Positions 18,273 through 26,776 of a stretch of 64,000 nt of DNA are shown here, one piece after another. Under the pieces are notes generated by a model. It did no database searches and was not told where the DNA came from. It was given only the letters and a program-made list of their open reading frames with translations. Source of the DNA: Sulfurimicrobium sp963779055. GTDB taxonomy: Bacteria > Pseudomonadota > Gammaproteobacteria > Burkholderiales > Sulfuricellaceae. The position numbers and the translations under genes are program-made. The stretch's first letter is position 1. Each line of letters begins with the position of its first letter. The DNA is taken from positions 186,001 through 250,000 of the forward strand of contig CAVZWN010000002.1 of assembly GCA_963779055.1 (NCBI GenBank), written 5' to 3'.

Positions 18273-19271
18273 ATGGACAGAATTCCCATGATTATTCAGG
18301 ATTTACCCGGCAAAAGCAAAATGGCAGCAGCGGCCAAAGCAAGCCTGCTTTTTTTCGCCTCAGCGACACTTCTGCTCTCCGGTTGCTCTTCCGCGCCACC
18401 GCGCACCGAAGGCAGCGCATCCGCCCCGGTTGCCAGCAAGCCCGCCAGGGGCGGCGGCTATTATCTGGATGACGGCCCCGGCGATAATCCACCCGCCAAT
18501 CTCGAAGCCGTTCCAGACGCCGAACCCAGAGTCGAGCCCTTGCACAAATTCGCCAACCGGCCCTACACCGTGCTGGGCCAGAGCTTCACCCCGGCGACCC
18601 AGCTTGGCCCTTACAAGGTGCGCGGCATCGCCTCCTGGTATGGCCGGCGCTATCACGGGCAGAAGACCGCCATCGGCGAAATCTATGACATGTACGGCAT
18701 GACCGCTGCGCATCCCACCTTGCCGATCCCCAGTTTCGCCCGCGTGACCAATACCGACAATGGAAAATCGGTCATCGTGCGCGTCAACGATCGCGGTCCG
18801 TTCCACAGCAGCCGGCTGATCGACCTGTCCTACACGGCCGCCTACAAGCTGGGCGTGCTCAGTGGCGGCACTAACCGTGTTGAAGTGGAAAGCATCGACC
18901 CGGCCAGCGGGCCGCTGGCCGCTGCAAAATCTCAGCCGCAAGCCCTGCAGGCAACGCCGCTTGCCGCACCTGTACCGCTTGCGGCCGTTGCAGAAAAAAT
19001 CGCTGCCACCCCGGAAACCACGCCACCGGTCAGCGGCAGCGATGGCAGCATTTTCCTGCAGCTGGGCGCATTCAGCTCGCGTGACAATGCTGAGAATTTC
19101 AGCGCCCGCATGAAACTCGCCCTCGGGCCCATGGTGGAAAAACTGCACATCACTGATGGCGGCGGGCTGTTCCGCGTCCGCCTCGGGCCTTACGCCAGCC
19201 GCAGCGAAGCAGGGCAGGCCGCCACGCAAATCAGCCAGGCGGCGAACATCTCTCCCGTCATCGCACGCTGA
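18273..19271 (+). CDS. rlpA: Septal-ring lipoprotein RlpA with SPOR domain
   Basis: 332 aa. Lytic transglycosylase that acts on naked glycan strands at the septum. Lipobox 'LLLSGC' about residue 38, double-psi barrel with 'GIASWYGRRYHGQKTAIGE' (catalytic Asp/Glu region) and 'VRVNDRGPFHSSRLIDLS', then a SPOR domain (residues ~250-330, 'IFLQLGAFSSRDNAENF'). Start uncertain: 18273, 18288 or 18321 all precede the lipobox; none has a strong RBS. A TATACT at 18245-18250, inside pepP, may be its -10. Confidence 0.92.
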   Translation: MDRIPMIIQDLPGKSKMAAAAKASLLFFASATLLLSGCSSAPPRTEGSASAPVASKPARGGGYYLDDGPGDNPPANLEAVPDAEPRVEPLHKFANRPYTVLGQSFTPATQLGPYKVRGIASWYGRRYHGQKTAIGEIYDMYGMTAAHPTLPIPSFARVTNTDNGKSVIVRVNDRGPFHSSRLIDLSYTAAYKLGVLSGGTNRVEVESIDPASGPLAAAKSQPQALQATPLAAPVPLAAVAEKIAATPETTPPVSGSDGSIFLQLGAFSSRDNAENFSARMKLALGPMVEKLHITDGGGLFRVRLGPYASRSEAGQAATQISQAANISPVIAR

Positions 19272-19311
19272 AAAGCGCAGGCCCGGGGAACCGGGCCGGG
19301 CGCAGACGGTC

Positions 19312-19320
19312 TGCTATAAT
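19312..19320 (+). promoter_or_regulatory. Extended -10 promoter of dacC
   Basis: TGCTATAAT, a perfect TATAAT (19315-19320) with the extended TGn element, lies 26 bases before the dacC ATG. No good -35 is visible, as expected for an extended -10 promoter. Confidence 0.6.
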
Positions 19321-19346
19321 TCCGCATCCCCGATTCAGGAAATCCC

Positions 19347-20480
19347 ATGAAACATCTGTTGTTGCTATTCACGATCCTCTTTTCGTCCATTGCGGTTGCT
19401 GATCAGGCCCTGCCGCTCCCGCCGGCCCCGGCCATCGCCGCGCGCGCCTACCTGCTGGCAGACTTCTCCAGCGGCCGTCTGCTGGTGCAGCAGGGCGTCA
19501 GCGAGCGCGTCGAACCCGCCTCGCTGACCAAGCTGATGACCGCCTACCTGACTTTCACCGCGATCAAGCAGGGCCGGCTGAAAATGGACCAGGTACTGCC
19601 GGTGTCCGAAAAAGCCTGGCGTACCGAAGGCTCGCGCATGTTTATCGAAATGGACCGGCCGGTCACGGTGGACGAGCTGATCCATGGCATGATCATCCAG
19701 TCCGGCAACGATGCCTGCGTCACGCTGGCTGAGGGCATTGCGGGCAGCGAGGAAGTCTTTGCCCAGATGATGAACCAGCAGGCAGCGCGACTGGGAATGA
19801 AAAACACCCATTACATGAACTCAACCGGTCTGCCGCATCCGCAGCACTACACCACGGCCTATGACCTCTCGCTGCTGGCGGCGGCCATCATTCGCGACTT
19901 CCCCGAGGACTTCAAGTATTACTCGATGAAGGACTATCGCTACAACAACATCACCCAGCCCAACCGCAACCGCCTGCTGTGGCTCGACCCCAGCGTGGAC
20001 GGCATGAAGACCGGGCATACCGAATCCGCTGGTTACTGCCTCATCGCCACGGCAAAACGCGACCCGATGCGCCTGATTTCGGTGGTGCTGGGCACCTCTT
20101 CCGACAACGTACGGGCCACCGAAAGCCAGAAACTGCTGAATTACGGCTTCCAGTTTTTCGACAGTAACCGCGTCTATGCCAAAGGGCAGACCGTATCCAG
20201 CCTGCCGGTCTGGAAGGGCCAGGAAAAAACACTCAAAGCGGGCGTCAGCCAGGATCTCCTGCTGACCCTGCCGAAAGGCCACTACAGCCGCGTCAAGGCT
20301 ACCGTTACCAGCCAACAGCCGCTGCTCGCCCCGATCTCGGCCGGCCAGGTTGTCGGCACGCTCAAGCTCACCCTGGATGACAAGCCATTGGCCGAATATC
20401 CATTGGTTGCGCTACAGGAAATGCCGGTTGCCAATATCTTCGGCCGCGCCTGGGACACCATCAAGCTATGGTTCAAATAG
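19347..20480 (+). CDS. dacC: D-alanyl-D-alanine carboxypeptidase (PBP5/6 type)
   Basis: 377 aa. Low-molecular-mass penicillin-binding protein trimming pentapeptides. Signal peptide (MKHLLLLFTILFSSIAVA), active-site SxxK in 'EPASLTKLMTAYL', SxN in 'IIQSGNDACV', KTG in 'DGMKTGHTESAGYC', then the PBP5 C-terminal beta domain and amphipathic anchor 'NIFGRAWDTIKLWFK'. Overlaps dat by 13 bases. The order dacC-(dat)-ybeD-lipB-lipA parallels dacA-ybeD-lipB-lipA of Escherichia coli. Confidence 0.95.
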   Translation: MKHLLLLFTILFSSIAVADQALPLPPAPAIAARAYLLADFSSGRLLVQQGVSERVEPASLTKLMTAYLTFTAIKQGRLKMDQVLPVSEKAWRTEGSRMFIEMDRPVTVDELIHGMIIQSGNDACVTLAEGIAGSEEVFAQMMNQQAARLGMKNTHYMNSTGLPHPQHYTTAYDLSLLAAAIIRDFPEDFKYYSMKDYRYNNITQPNRNRLLWLDPSVDGMKTGHTESAGYCLIATAKRDPMRLISVVLGTSSDNVRATESQKLLNYGFQFFDSNRVYAKGQTVSSLPVWKGQEKTLKAGVSQDLLLTLPKGHYSRVKATVTSQQPLLAPISAGQVVGTLKLTLDDKPLAEYPLVALQEMPVANIFGRAWDTIKLWFK

Positions 20481-21337
20481 TCCACCTCAACGGGGCGTTT
20501 CTGCCGCTGGATGAGGCGCGCGTTCCGGTGCTGGACCGCGGCTTCATCTTCGGCGATGGCGTGTATGAAGTCATCCCGGTGTATTCGCGCCACCCGTTTC
20601 GCCTGCAGGATCACCTGAAACGGCTGCAGCACAGCCTCGACGGCATCCGCCTCGCCAACCCGCACAGCGAGCAGGAGTGGGGCGCACTGGTCAATGAGCT
20701 GATCACCCGCAACAAGGGCGAAAGCGAAGACCAGTATGTTTACCTGCACATCACGCGCGGCGTAGCCAAACGCGACCATGCTTTTCCCAAGAACACGCCG
20801 CCTACGGTATTCATGATGAGCAGCCCGCTGCTGCCCCCCGACCCGGCCTTGCGGCAAAACGGCGTGGCGGCCATTACTGCAACGGACAACCGCTGGCTGC
20901 GCTGCGACATCAAGGCCATCTCCCTGCTGCCGAATGTGCTGCTGCGTCAGCAGGCAGTGGATGCAGGCACGGCTGAAACTTTAATGCTGCGCGACGGCTT
21001 CCTCAGCGAGGGTTCGGCCAGCAACATCTTCGTGGTCAAGGACGGCGTTCTGCTGGCACCGCCGAAAGGCCCGCTCATGCTGCCCGGCATTACCTACGAT
21101 GTCGTGCTGGAGCTGGCTGCCGCAAACGGCATCGTGTTTCACGTGGAACCCGTCCCGGAAAACACCCTGCGCAGCGCGGACGAACTCTGGCTCACCTCAT
21201 CCACCAAGGAAATCCTGCCCATCACCCATCTGGACGGCCAGGCGGTCGGCAGTGGCGTGCCGGGGCCGATGTACCGTAAGCTGGACCAGCTTTACCAGGA
21301 TTACAAAGCCACCATCATGCGCCAGCCTTCGCCATGA
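20468..21337 (+). CDS. dat: D-amino acid aminotransferase
   Basis: 289 aa. Fold-type IV PLP enzyme. Signatures: 'LNGAFLPLDEARVPVLDRGFIFGDGVYE', catalytic Lys region 'DIKAISLLPNVLLRQQA', and 'SEGSASNIFVVKDG' with the phosphate-binding 'TSSTKEILP'. The 'RGFIFGDGVYEVI' and 'DIKAIS' context favours D-alanine transaminase over branched-chain IlvE. Its overlap with dacC, which releases D-alanine, suggests D-alanine recycling (inference). Confidence 0.9.
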   Translation: MVQIVHLNGAFLPLDEARVPVLDRGFIFGDGVYEVIPVYSRHPFRLQDHLKRLQHSLDGIRLANPHSEQEWGALVNELITRNKGESEDQYVYLHITRGVAKRDHAFPKNTPPTVFMMSSPLLPPDPALRQNGVAAITATDNRWLRCDIKAISLLPNVLLRQQAVDAGTAETLMLRDGFLSEGSASNIFVVKDGVLLAPPKGPLMLPGITYDVVLELAAANGIVFHVEPVPENTLRSADELWLTSSTKEILPITHLDGQAVGSGVPGPMYRKLDQLYQDYKATIMRQPSP

Positions 21338-21600
21338 GCGAACAGGAAACCCTGCTGGAATTTCCCTGCGCCTTCCCCGTCAAGATCATGGGAAAGACCG
21401 AGGACGGCTTTGCCAACGCCATGCTGGAAGTGGTGCTGCGCCATGCCCCCGACTTCGACTCGGCGACTCTGGCCATGAAGGCCAGCAGCGGCAACAAATA
21501 TCTTTCCCTCACCTGCACCATCAATGCGACCTCGAAGCAGCAGCTGGATGACCTGTACCGGGAAATCACGGCGCACCCGATGGTGGTGATGGCACTTTGA
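21334..21600 (+). CDS. ybeD: DUF493 protein YbeD
   Basis: 88 aa, full length. 'LLEFPCAFPVKIMGKTEDGFANAMLEVV' and 'ITAHPMVVMAL' at the end are diagnostic. ACT-like small cytoplasmic protein conserved before lipB; role unknown. A 4-base overlap with dat. Confidence 0.92.
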   Translation: MSEQETLLEFPCAFPVKIMGKTEDGFANAMLEVVLRHAPDFDSATLAMKASSGNKYLSLTCTINATSKQQLDDLYREITAHPMVVMAL

Positions 21601-21690
21601 GAGTGAGGGTGAGGGTAATGAGTGATGTGGAATGGGTCGAGCCCGCGATGCCGCCCTTCATTACCCATCCCCCATTACCCATCACCCGGC
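21601..21690 (+). repeat. Family 2 repeat in the lipB leader
   Basis: A 22-base stretch at 21616-21637 is identical to one between hslV and hslU (30454-30475). A looser inverse arm (TTACCC/ATCACC words) follows at 21660-21686. Here it supplies the likely lipB start codon at 21618. Confidence 0.7.
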
Positions 21691-22289
21691 ACCTGGGCAT
21701 GGTCGAATATCAGCCTACCTTCGAGGCCATGAAAGACTTCACGGCGCAGCGCGGGCCGGAGACGCCGGATGAAATCTGGCTGCTGCAGCACCCGCCGGTC
21801 TACACACTGGGGCTTGCCGGCAAGCCGGAGCACCTGCTGCAGCGCAGCAACATCCCGGTGGTGAACATCGACCGCGGCGGCCAGATCACCTACCACGGGC
21901 CGGGCCAGATCGTGGTCTACCTGCTGCTGGATTTGAAACGGCTCGGCATTGGCGTCAAGGAACTGGTGCGACGCATGGAGCAGGCCATTATCGACCTGCT
22001 GGCAGGATATGGCGTCCATGCCGCGCGGCGCGACAAGGCGCCGGGCGTGTACGTCGGGGAAGCCAAAATCGCTGCGCTGGGCCTCCGGATCAAGAACAAC
22101 TGCAGTTACCACGGCCTGTGTCTCAATGTGGACATGGACCTCACGCCCTACGCCAATATCAACCCCTGCGGCTACGCCGGACTGGCCGTGACGCAGACGC
22201 GCGACCACGGCATCAGCGCCAATGCAGCCGTCCTGGCAGAAGGCTGGCACGACGCCTGCCCTTGCAGCTGGGATATACTGAAGAAATGA
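21618..22289 (+). CDS. lipB: Octanoyl-ACP:protein octanoyltransferase LipB
   Basis: About 223 aa. Moves octanoate from ACP to lipoyl domains. Signatures: 'RGGQITYHGPGQIVVYLLLDL', catalytic Cys in 'NINPCGYAGLAVTQ', Lys in 'VGEAKIAALGLRI'. Family similarity begins only at about residue 28 ('ITRHLGMVEY'); the preceding residues are encoded by a repeat. ATG 21618 is preceded by GAGGGTGAGGG; TTG 21597 (overlapping ybeD) and ATG 21648 are alternatives. Followed by lipA. Confidence 0.9.
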   Translation: MSDVEWVEPAMPPFITHPPLPITRHLGMVEYQPTFEAMKDFTAQRGPETPDEIWLLQHPPVYTLGLAGKPEHLLQRSNIPVVNIDRGGQITYHGPGQIVVYLLLDLKRLGIGVKELVRRMEQAIIDLLAGYGVHAARRDKAPGVYVGEAKIAALGLRIKNNCSYHGLCLNVDMDLTPYANINPCGYAGLAVTQTRDHGISANAAVLAEGWHDACPCSWDILKK

Positions 22290-22293
22290 TTAA

Positions 22294-22362
22294 CCACGGA
22301 GGACACGGAGAGCACGGAGATTTTTCCATGCAATCCTCCGTGTCCTCCGTGCTCTCCGTGGT
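22294..22362. repeat. Family 3 inverted repeat (CACGGAG 9-mers) between lipB and lipA
   Basis: Left arm is three CACGGA words at 9-base intervals (22294-22319); right arm is the inverse (22337-22362). The whole gap between lipB and lipA is this element. A related, diverged copy lies between znuA and znuB at 27705-27831. Both end in a similar AATCAAGGTTTT / AATTGAGGTTTT word before the next ATG. Confidence 0.8.
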
Positions 22363-22378
22363 TTAAATCAAGGTTTTC

Positions 22379-23310
22379 ATGGCAGACCCAAAACTTCACA
22401 AAGGCGCCGCCAAGACGTCGCGCATCCCGATCAAGATCGTGCCCCAGGAGCCGCTGCGCAAGCCGGCCTGGATACGCACCAGAATCTCCTCCGGCGGCAA
22501 GTTCGGCGAGATCAAGCAGATCCTGCGCGAGCAACAACCTGCACACCGTGTGCGAGGAAGCCGCCTGCCCCAATATCGGCGAATGCTTCAGCCACGGCAC
22601 CGCCACTTTCATGATCCTCGGCGACCTGTGCACGCGCCGCTGCCCGTTCTGCGATGTCGGCCACGGCAAGCCGCTGCCGCCTGACGCAAACGAACCGGCA
22701 CAACTGGCGCGCACCATCGCCGCCATGAAGCTGAAATACGTGGTGATCACCAGCGTCGATCGTGACGATCTGCGCGATGGCGGGGCAGGGCATTTCGCCG
22801 CCTGCATCCAGGCCGTGCGCGCGGCTTCGCCGCAACACCCGCATCGAGATCCTGGTGCCGGATTTCCGCGGCCGTCTGGAAACCGCGCTGGAGATTCTCG
22901 GCAGCGAGCCGCCGGACGTGCTCAACCACAACCTCGAAACCGTGCCGCGCCTCTACAAACAGGCCCGCCCCGGTGCGGATTACGCCCACTCGCTGCAACT
23001 GCTGCGCGACTTCAAGCAAAGCCACCCCGGCATCCCCACCAAATCCGGCCTGATGGTCGGCCTGGGGGAAACGGACGAGGAAATCCTCGAAGTCATGCGC
23101 GACCTGCGCGCCCACGACGTGGACATGCTGACCATCGGCCAGTATCTGCAACCTTCGCGCCACCACCTGCCGGTCACGCGCTTTGTCACGCCGCAGCAGT
23201 TCGAGATATTTTCAAGTGCCGCCACAGAAATGGGCTTCAGGAATGCCGCCTGCGGGCCGATGGTGCGTTCGAGCTACCACGCCGACCTGCAGGCGCACGA
23301 TGTTGCCTGA
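22379..23310 (+). pseudogene. lipA: Lipoyl synthase LipA, two +1 frameshifts
   Basis: Radical-SAM enzyme inserting sulfur into octanoyl groups. Reading frame 1 gives 'PAWIRTRISSGGKFGEIKQ'; after a +1 step near 22531 'HTVCEEAACPNIGEC' continues with the auxiliary-cluster and radical-SAM cysteines 'CTRRCPFCDVGHG'; a second +1 step near 22833 resumes at 'NTRIEILVPDFRG' and runs to 'GPMVRSSYHADLQ'. Removing two bases gives 309 uninterrupted codons of normal length with all motifs. As lipA is normally needed for aerobic growth and no other decay is seen, sequence error is the best explanation. Confidence 0.88.
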
Positions 23311-23342
23311 CAGTACCGCCACACACAAAACCGGAGTAAGCA

Positions 23343-23822
23343 GTGATTAACAATGACGTATTACGCAGCATTCGCTATGCGCTTGACCTCAGCGATGCAA
23401 AAGTGGTGGAGATCATCCGTCTGGCTGAACGCGACATCCCCCAGGCCGAAGCAGCTAATTACCTCAGGAAAGAGGATGAAGCGGATTTTGCCGAATGTGG
23501 CGCAGACATCCTGGTGTCTTTTCTGGACGGCCTGATTATCCACAGAAGAGGCAAGATGGAACCCCGGCCGGAGCAGAACAAAAAGCCGGAACGGCGCCTG
23601 ACCAATAACGCCATCCTGAAAAAACTGCGGGTCGCCTTCGAGCTGAAGGAAGAGGATATGCATCAGGTTCTGGAACTCGCCGGATTCAGCGTTTCCAAAC
23701 CCGAGCTGAGCGCCCTGTTCAGGCAAAATGGCCACAAAAACTACCGCACCTGCGGCGACCAGCTGCTGCGCAACTTTTTAAAAGGCCTGGTGATCCGGCT
23801 CAGAGGGCCTCAGCAAGCATGA
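23343..23822 (+). CDS. DUF1456 family protein (YehS-like)
   Basis: 159 aa with two internal repeats: 'NNDVLRSIRYALDLSD' (residues ~3-70) and 'NNAILKKLRVAFELKEED' (residues ~88-155), the DUF1456 tandem. Cytoplasmic, function unknown. Overlaps the next gene by 4 bases. Confidence 0.9.
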   Translation: MINNDVLRSIRYALDLSDAKVVEIIRLAERDIPQAEAANYLRKEDEADFAECGADILVSFLDGLIIHRRGKMEPRPEQNKKPERRLTNNAILKKLRVAFELKEEDMHQVLELAGFSVSKPELSALFRQNGHKNYRTCGDQLLRNFLKGLVIRLRGPQQA

Positions 23823-24667
23823 AAATCCCCAAAAGGCTTCAGCCGCTGGTCGAGGACGGCCTGGTTGACGATGTCGTCCGCCAGCTCATGAGCGGCAAGG
23901 AGGCGATGGTCTTCGTGGTGCGCTGCGGGGAAGAGGTCCGCTGCGCCAAGGTGTACAAGGAAGCCAACAAACGCAGCTTCCGCCAGAGCGTGGATTACAC
24001 CGAGGGCCGCAAGGTCAGGAACAGCCGCCAGGCGCGTGCCATGGAGAAGGGTTCGCGCTATGGCCGCCAGGCGCAGGAAGAAGCATGGCAGAGCGCCGAG
24101 GTGGACGCCCTGTACCGCCTCGCCGCCGCCGGCGTGCGCGTGCCGAAGCCCTACAACTTCCACGAGGGCGTGCTGCTCATGGAGCTGGTGACGGACATCG
24201 ACGGCAATGCCGCACCTCGCCTCAACGACGTGGTGCTGAGCGAAGAACTCGCCCGCGCCTACCATCACGAGCTGATTATGCAGGTAGTGCGCATGCTTTG
24301 CGCCGGTGTGGTGCATGGCGACCTGTCCGAGTTCAATATCCTGGTGAGCGGCGACGGTCCGGTCATCATCGACCTGCCTCAGGCAGTCGACGCTGCAGGC
24401 AACAAGAACGCCTGCAGCATGCTGGAACGGGATGTCGACAACCTGACCAGCTACTTCGGACGCTTTGCTCCCGCCCTGCGCAAAACGGACTATGGCAAGG
24501 AAATCTGGTCGCTCTACGAGAAGGGCGAACTGCACACCGGGGTCAAGCTGACCGGCCGCTTCGAGCGCAGCGAAAAACCGGCCGATCTCGGCGGCGTGAT
24601 GCGGGAAATCAATGCCGCGCTTGCTGCCGAGGCGGCACGGCAGCGCCCACAGGAAACGGAACAATAG
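23819..24667 (+). CDS. RIO1-type serine/threonine protein kinase
   Basis: 282 aa. RIO kinase like the PA4780 group of Proteobacteria. ATP-binding 'SGKEAMVFVVRCGEE' with 'CAKVYKE' Lys, catalytic 'VVHGDLSEFNILV' (Asp, Asn) and metal-binding 'VIIDLPQAVD'. 'NNDVLR'-type DUF1456 gene upstream overlaps by 4 bases. Target protein unknown. Confidence 0.9.
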   Translation: MKIPKRLQPLVEDGLVDDVVRQLMSGKEAMVFVVRCGEEVRCAKVYKEANKRSFRQSVDYTEGRKVRNSRQARAMEKGSRYGRQAQEEAWQSAEVDALYRLAAAGVRVPKPYNFHEGVLLMELVTDIDGNAAPRLNDVVLSEELARAYHHELIMQVVRMLCAGVVHGDLSEFNILVSGDGPVIIDLPQAVDAAGNKNACSMLERDVDNLTSYFGRFAPALRKTDYGKEIWSLYEKGELHTGVKLTGRFERSEKPADLGGVMREINAALAAEAARQRPQETEQ

Positions 24668-24673
24668 GGGCCC

Positions 24674-25000
24674 ATGGCCACAGCCGAGCATGAAACCATC
24701 TCCTGCGCTTCCTGCGAAGCCTGCTGTTGCAGGCTGGAAGTGTTGCTGATGGCCGGCGATGACATCCCCCTCCGCCTGGTGGCAGAAAATCCGTGGGGCG
24801 GGCAGGTGATGGCGCGCATGGAGGACGGCTGGTGCGCAGCCCTGGACAGAAGCACCATGCTATGCCGGATTTACGAACACAGGCCGTGGATTTGTGGCGA
24901 TTATCAGGCAGGGGCGTACGATTGCATCGAGCAACGCGCCCGGCGCCTCTCCCGCCAGATTGCTACACACAACATTGTCGTAACAGAAAAAGTGGCGTAG
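24674..25000 (+). CDS. YkgJ-type cysteine-cluster protein
   Basis: 108 aa. 'CASCEACCCRLEVLL' at residues ~11-25 and 'CAALDRSTMLCRIYEHRPWICGDY' supply the Cys set of the putative zinc/iron chelating YkgJ/UPF0153 family. Six bases downstream of the RIO kinase, so co-transcribed. Confidence 0.88.
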   Translation: MATAEHETISCASCEACCCRLEVLLMAGDDIPLRLVAENPWGGQVMARMEDGWCAALDRSTMLCRIYEHRPWICGDYQAGAYDCIEQRARRLSRQIATHNIVVTEKVA

Positions 25001-25012
25001 GGTGAACGCCCC

Positions 25013-25333
25013 ATGAAAATCCGGTTACGGCTTCTGCCATTTCTGCTGCTTGCCTTCGCCCTGCTGTTTGCCCAGCAGGGCGCGGCGATGCACGCCCTGT
25101 CGCATCTGGCGGAGCCTCTGTCCAGCCACTCCCAGCAGGACAAACAGCTGCCGCATTCGCCTGCCTGCGACAAATGCGTAGTGTATGCCGGTGTCGGCAG
25201 CGCGATTACTTCCAGCAGCCTGAATATTCCAGCCGAAGCGCTTCACTTCCGGCACGTCGCGCCGCGCCGCGCCTCGATTCTTTCCCAGCCTGCCCGGCCT
25301 TACCTCGCAAGAGCGCCACCCACCCTCGTCTGA
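25013..25333 (+). CDS. Small secreted His/Cys protein (DUF2946-like)
   Basis: 106 aa. Signal peptide (MKIRLRLLPFLLLAFALLFAQQGAAMHA), then a His-rich stretch with 'HALSHL' and 'LPHSPACDKCVVYAGVGSA'. The CxxC plus histidines and its position ahead of a barrel-ZnuA-ZnuB cluster suggest a periplasmic metal-handling role; this is inference. Resembles DUF2946-type proteins only loosely. Confidence 0.65.
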   Translation: MKIRLRLLPFLLLAFALLFAQQGAAMHALSHLAEPLSSHSQQDKQLPHSPACDKCVVYAGVGSAITSSSLNIPAEALHFRHVAPRRASILSQPARPYLARAPPTLV

Positions 25334-25393
25334 GCAGCATCTTCAACGGCCCCGATGGCCTTTATTGATTCTTTGTTGTGACGAGGTTTTCCC

Positions 25394-26767
25394 ATGTTCA
25401 GACGCAAACTTATTGCGTCCGGCATCGCATTGATGCTGGGCGCCCCCCTGTCCGCGTTCGCTGCGGACAACGCAGAAATGCAGCAAATCCGCGCTGAAAT
25501 CAGCGCCATGAAGCAAAGCTACGAAGCGCGTATCGAAGCCCTGGAACAGCGCCTGCAACGCGCCGAATCCGCTGCCGGCAAAACGGATGACCGCGCCGCG
25601 CCCAGCGTGGCGCAACAGGCTGCGGCCAGCACGCCGTCCAACGCCGCCAATGCCTTCAATCCCGCCATGTCGCTGATTCTTTCCGGCACCTATAGCAATC
25701 TGTCACAGGATCCTGCCGATTACCGCATCACCGGCTTCATTCCCGGCGGAGAAATCGAACCCGGTGCGCGCGGCTTCAGTCTGGCCGAATCAGAGCTGAT
25801 AGTGAGTGCCAACATCGACCCGGATTTTTACGGGTACCTGACCCTTGCCCTGTCGCCGGAAAATACGCTGGCCGTGGAAGAAGCTGCGATTCAGACCACC
25901 ACTCTGGGACATGGACTGACCGCCAAGGCCGGACGTTTCTATTCCGGCATCGGCTACCTCAACGAACAGCATCCCCACTCCTGGGATTTCGTTGATGCAC
26001 CGCTCGCCTACAAGGCCTTCCTTGGCCGCCAGTACGGCAATGACGGGATGCAGCTGAAATGGGTCGCCCCGGCCAATACTTTCCTCGAGTTCGGCGCCGA
26101 AGCCGGACGCGGCAGCAATTTCCCCGGCTCGGAGCGCAACAAGAACGGTGTCGGCTCCTATGCCCTGTTCGCCCACCTCGGCGACGATGCCGGCACGGAA
26201 CACAGCTGGCGCGCGGGCCTTTCCTGGCTGCACAACACGGCCAAGGAAAGGACGTATGAAGACCTCGATAATGCAGGCAATCTGGTCAGCAACGCGCTGG
26301 ATGGCAGCAGCAAGCTGTGGCTGGCGGACTTTGTATGGAAATGGGCGCCCAATGGCAATCCTGCCTACCGCAACTTCAAGCTGCAAGGCGAATATTTCCG
26401 CCGCCAGGAGCGTGGCGACCTGACTTTCGACACCACCGGCATGGCGAGCATCGATCACTACAGTGCCACCCAGTCCGGCTGGTACCTGCAAGGGGTTTAT
26501 CAGTTCATGCCGCACTGGCGGGTGGGCCTGCGTGCCGACCGGCTCGACAGCGGCACGGTGGACTATGGCGCCATCAACAGCGCGAACCTGAGCGCGCCCG
26601 TCTACACCCCCTCGCGCAACAGCCTGATGGTCGACTACTCCCCGAGCGAATACAGCCGCCTGCGCCTGCAACTGGCGCAGGACAAATCGCGCCAGGGCGT
26701 CACCGACAACCAGCTTTTCCTGCAATACATCATGAGCCTGGGCGCTCATGGTGCGCACAAATTCTAG
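25394..26767 (+). CDS. Outer-membrane beta-barrel porin of a zinc-uptake cluster
   Basis: 457 aa. Signal peptide ending 'SAFAAD', a coiled-coil 'MQQIRAEISAMKQSYEARIEALEQRLQ' (residues ~28-60, split motif), a Thr/Ala/Pro linker, then a beta-barrel (residues ~90-457) rich in alternating aromatics that ends in '...HKF', the terminal Phe of outer-membrane proteins. No TonB box or plug domain, so it is a porin-like channel, not a TonB receptor. Nine bases ahead of znuA; a metal-uptake channel is inferred. Confidence 0.75.
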   Translation: MFRRKLIASGIALMLGAPLSAFAADNAEMQQIRAEISAMKQSYEARIEALEQRLQRAESAAGKTDDRAAPSVAQQAAASTPSNAANAFNPAMSLILSGTYSNLSQDPADYRITGFIPGGEIEPGARGFSLAESELIVSANIDPDFYGYLTLALSPENTLAVEEAAIQTTTLGHGLTAKAGRFYSGIGYLNEQHPHSWDFVDAPLAYKAFLGRQYGNDGMQLKWVAPANTFLEFGAEAGRGSNFPGSERNKNGVGSYALFAHLGDDAGTEHSWRAGLSWLHNTAKERTYEDLDNAGNLVSNALDGSSKLWLADFVWKWAPNGNPAYRNFKLQGEYFRRQERGDLTFDTTGMASIDHYSATQSGWYLQGVYQFMPHWRVGLRADRLDSGTVDYGAINSANLSAPVYTPSRNSLMVDYSPSEYSRLRLQLAQDKSRQGVTDNQLFLQYIMSLGAHGAHKF

Positions 26768-26776
26768 GAGGTCGCG

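Noticed and set aside
22294..22362. CRISPR-like array suggested by regular CACGGAG words
   Set aside because: Unit is only 9 bases, arms are inverted, there are no spacers and no cas genes.
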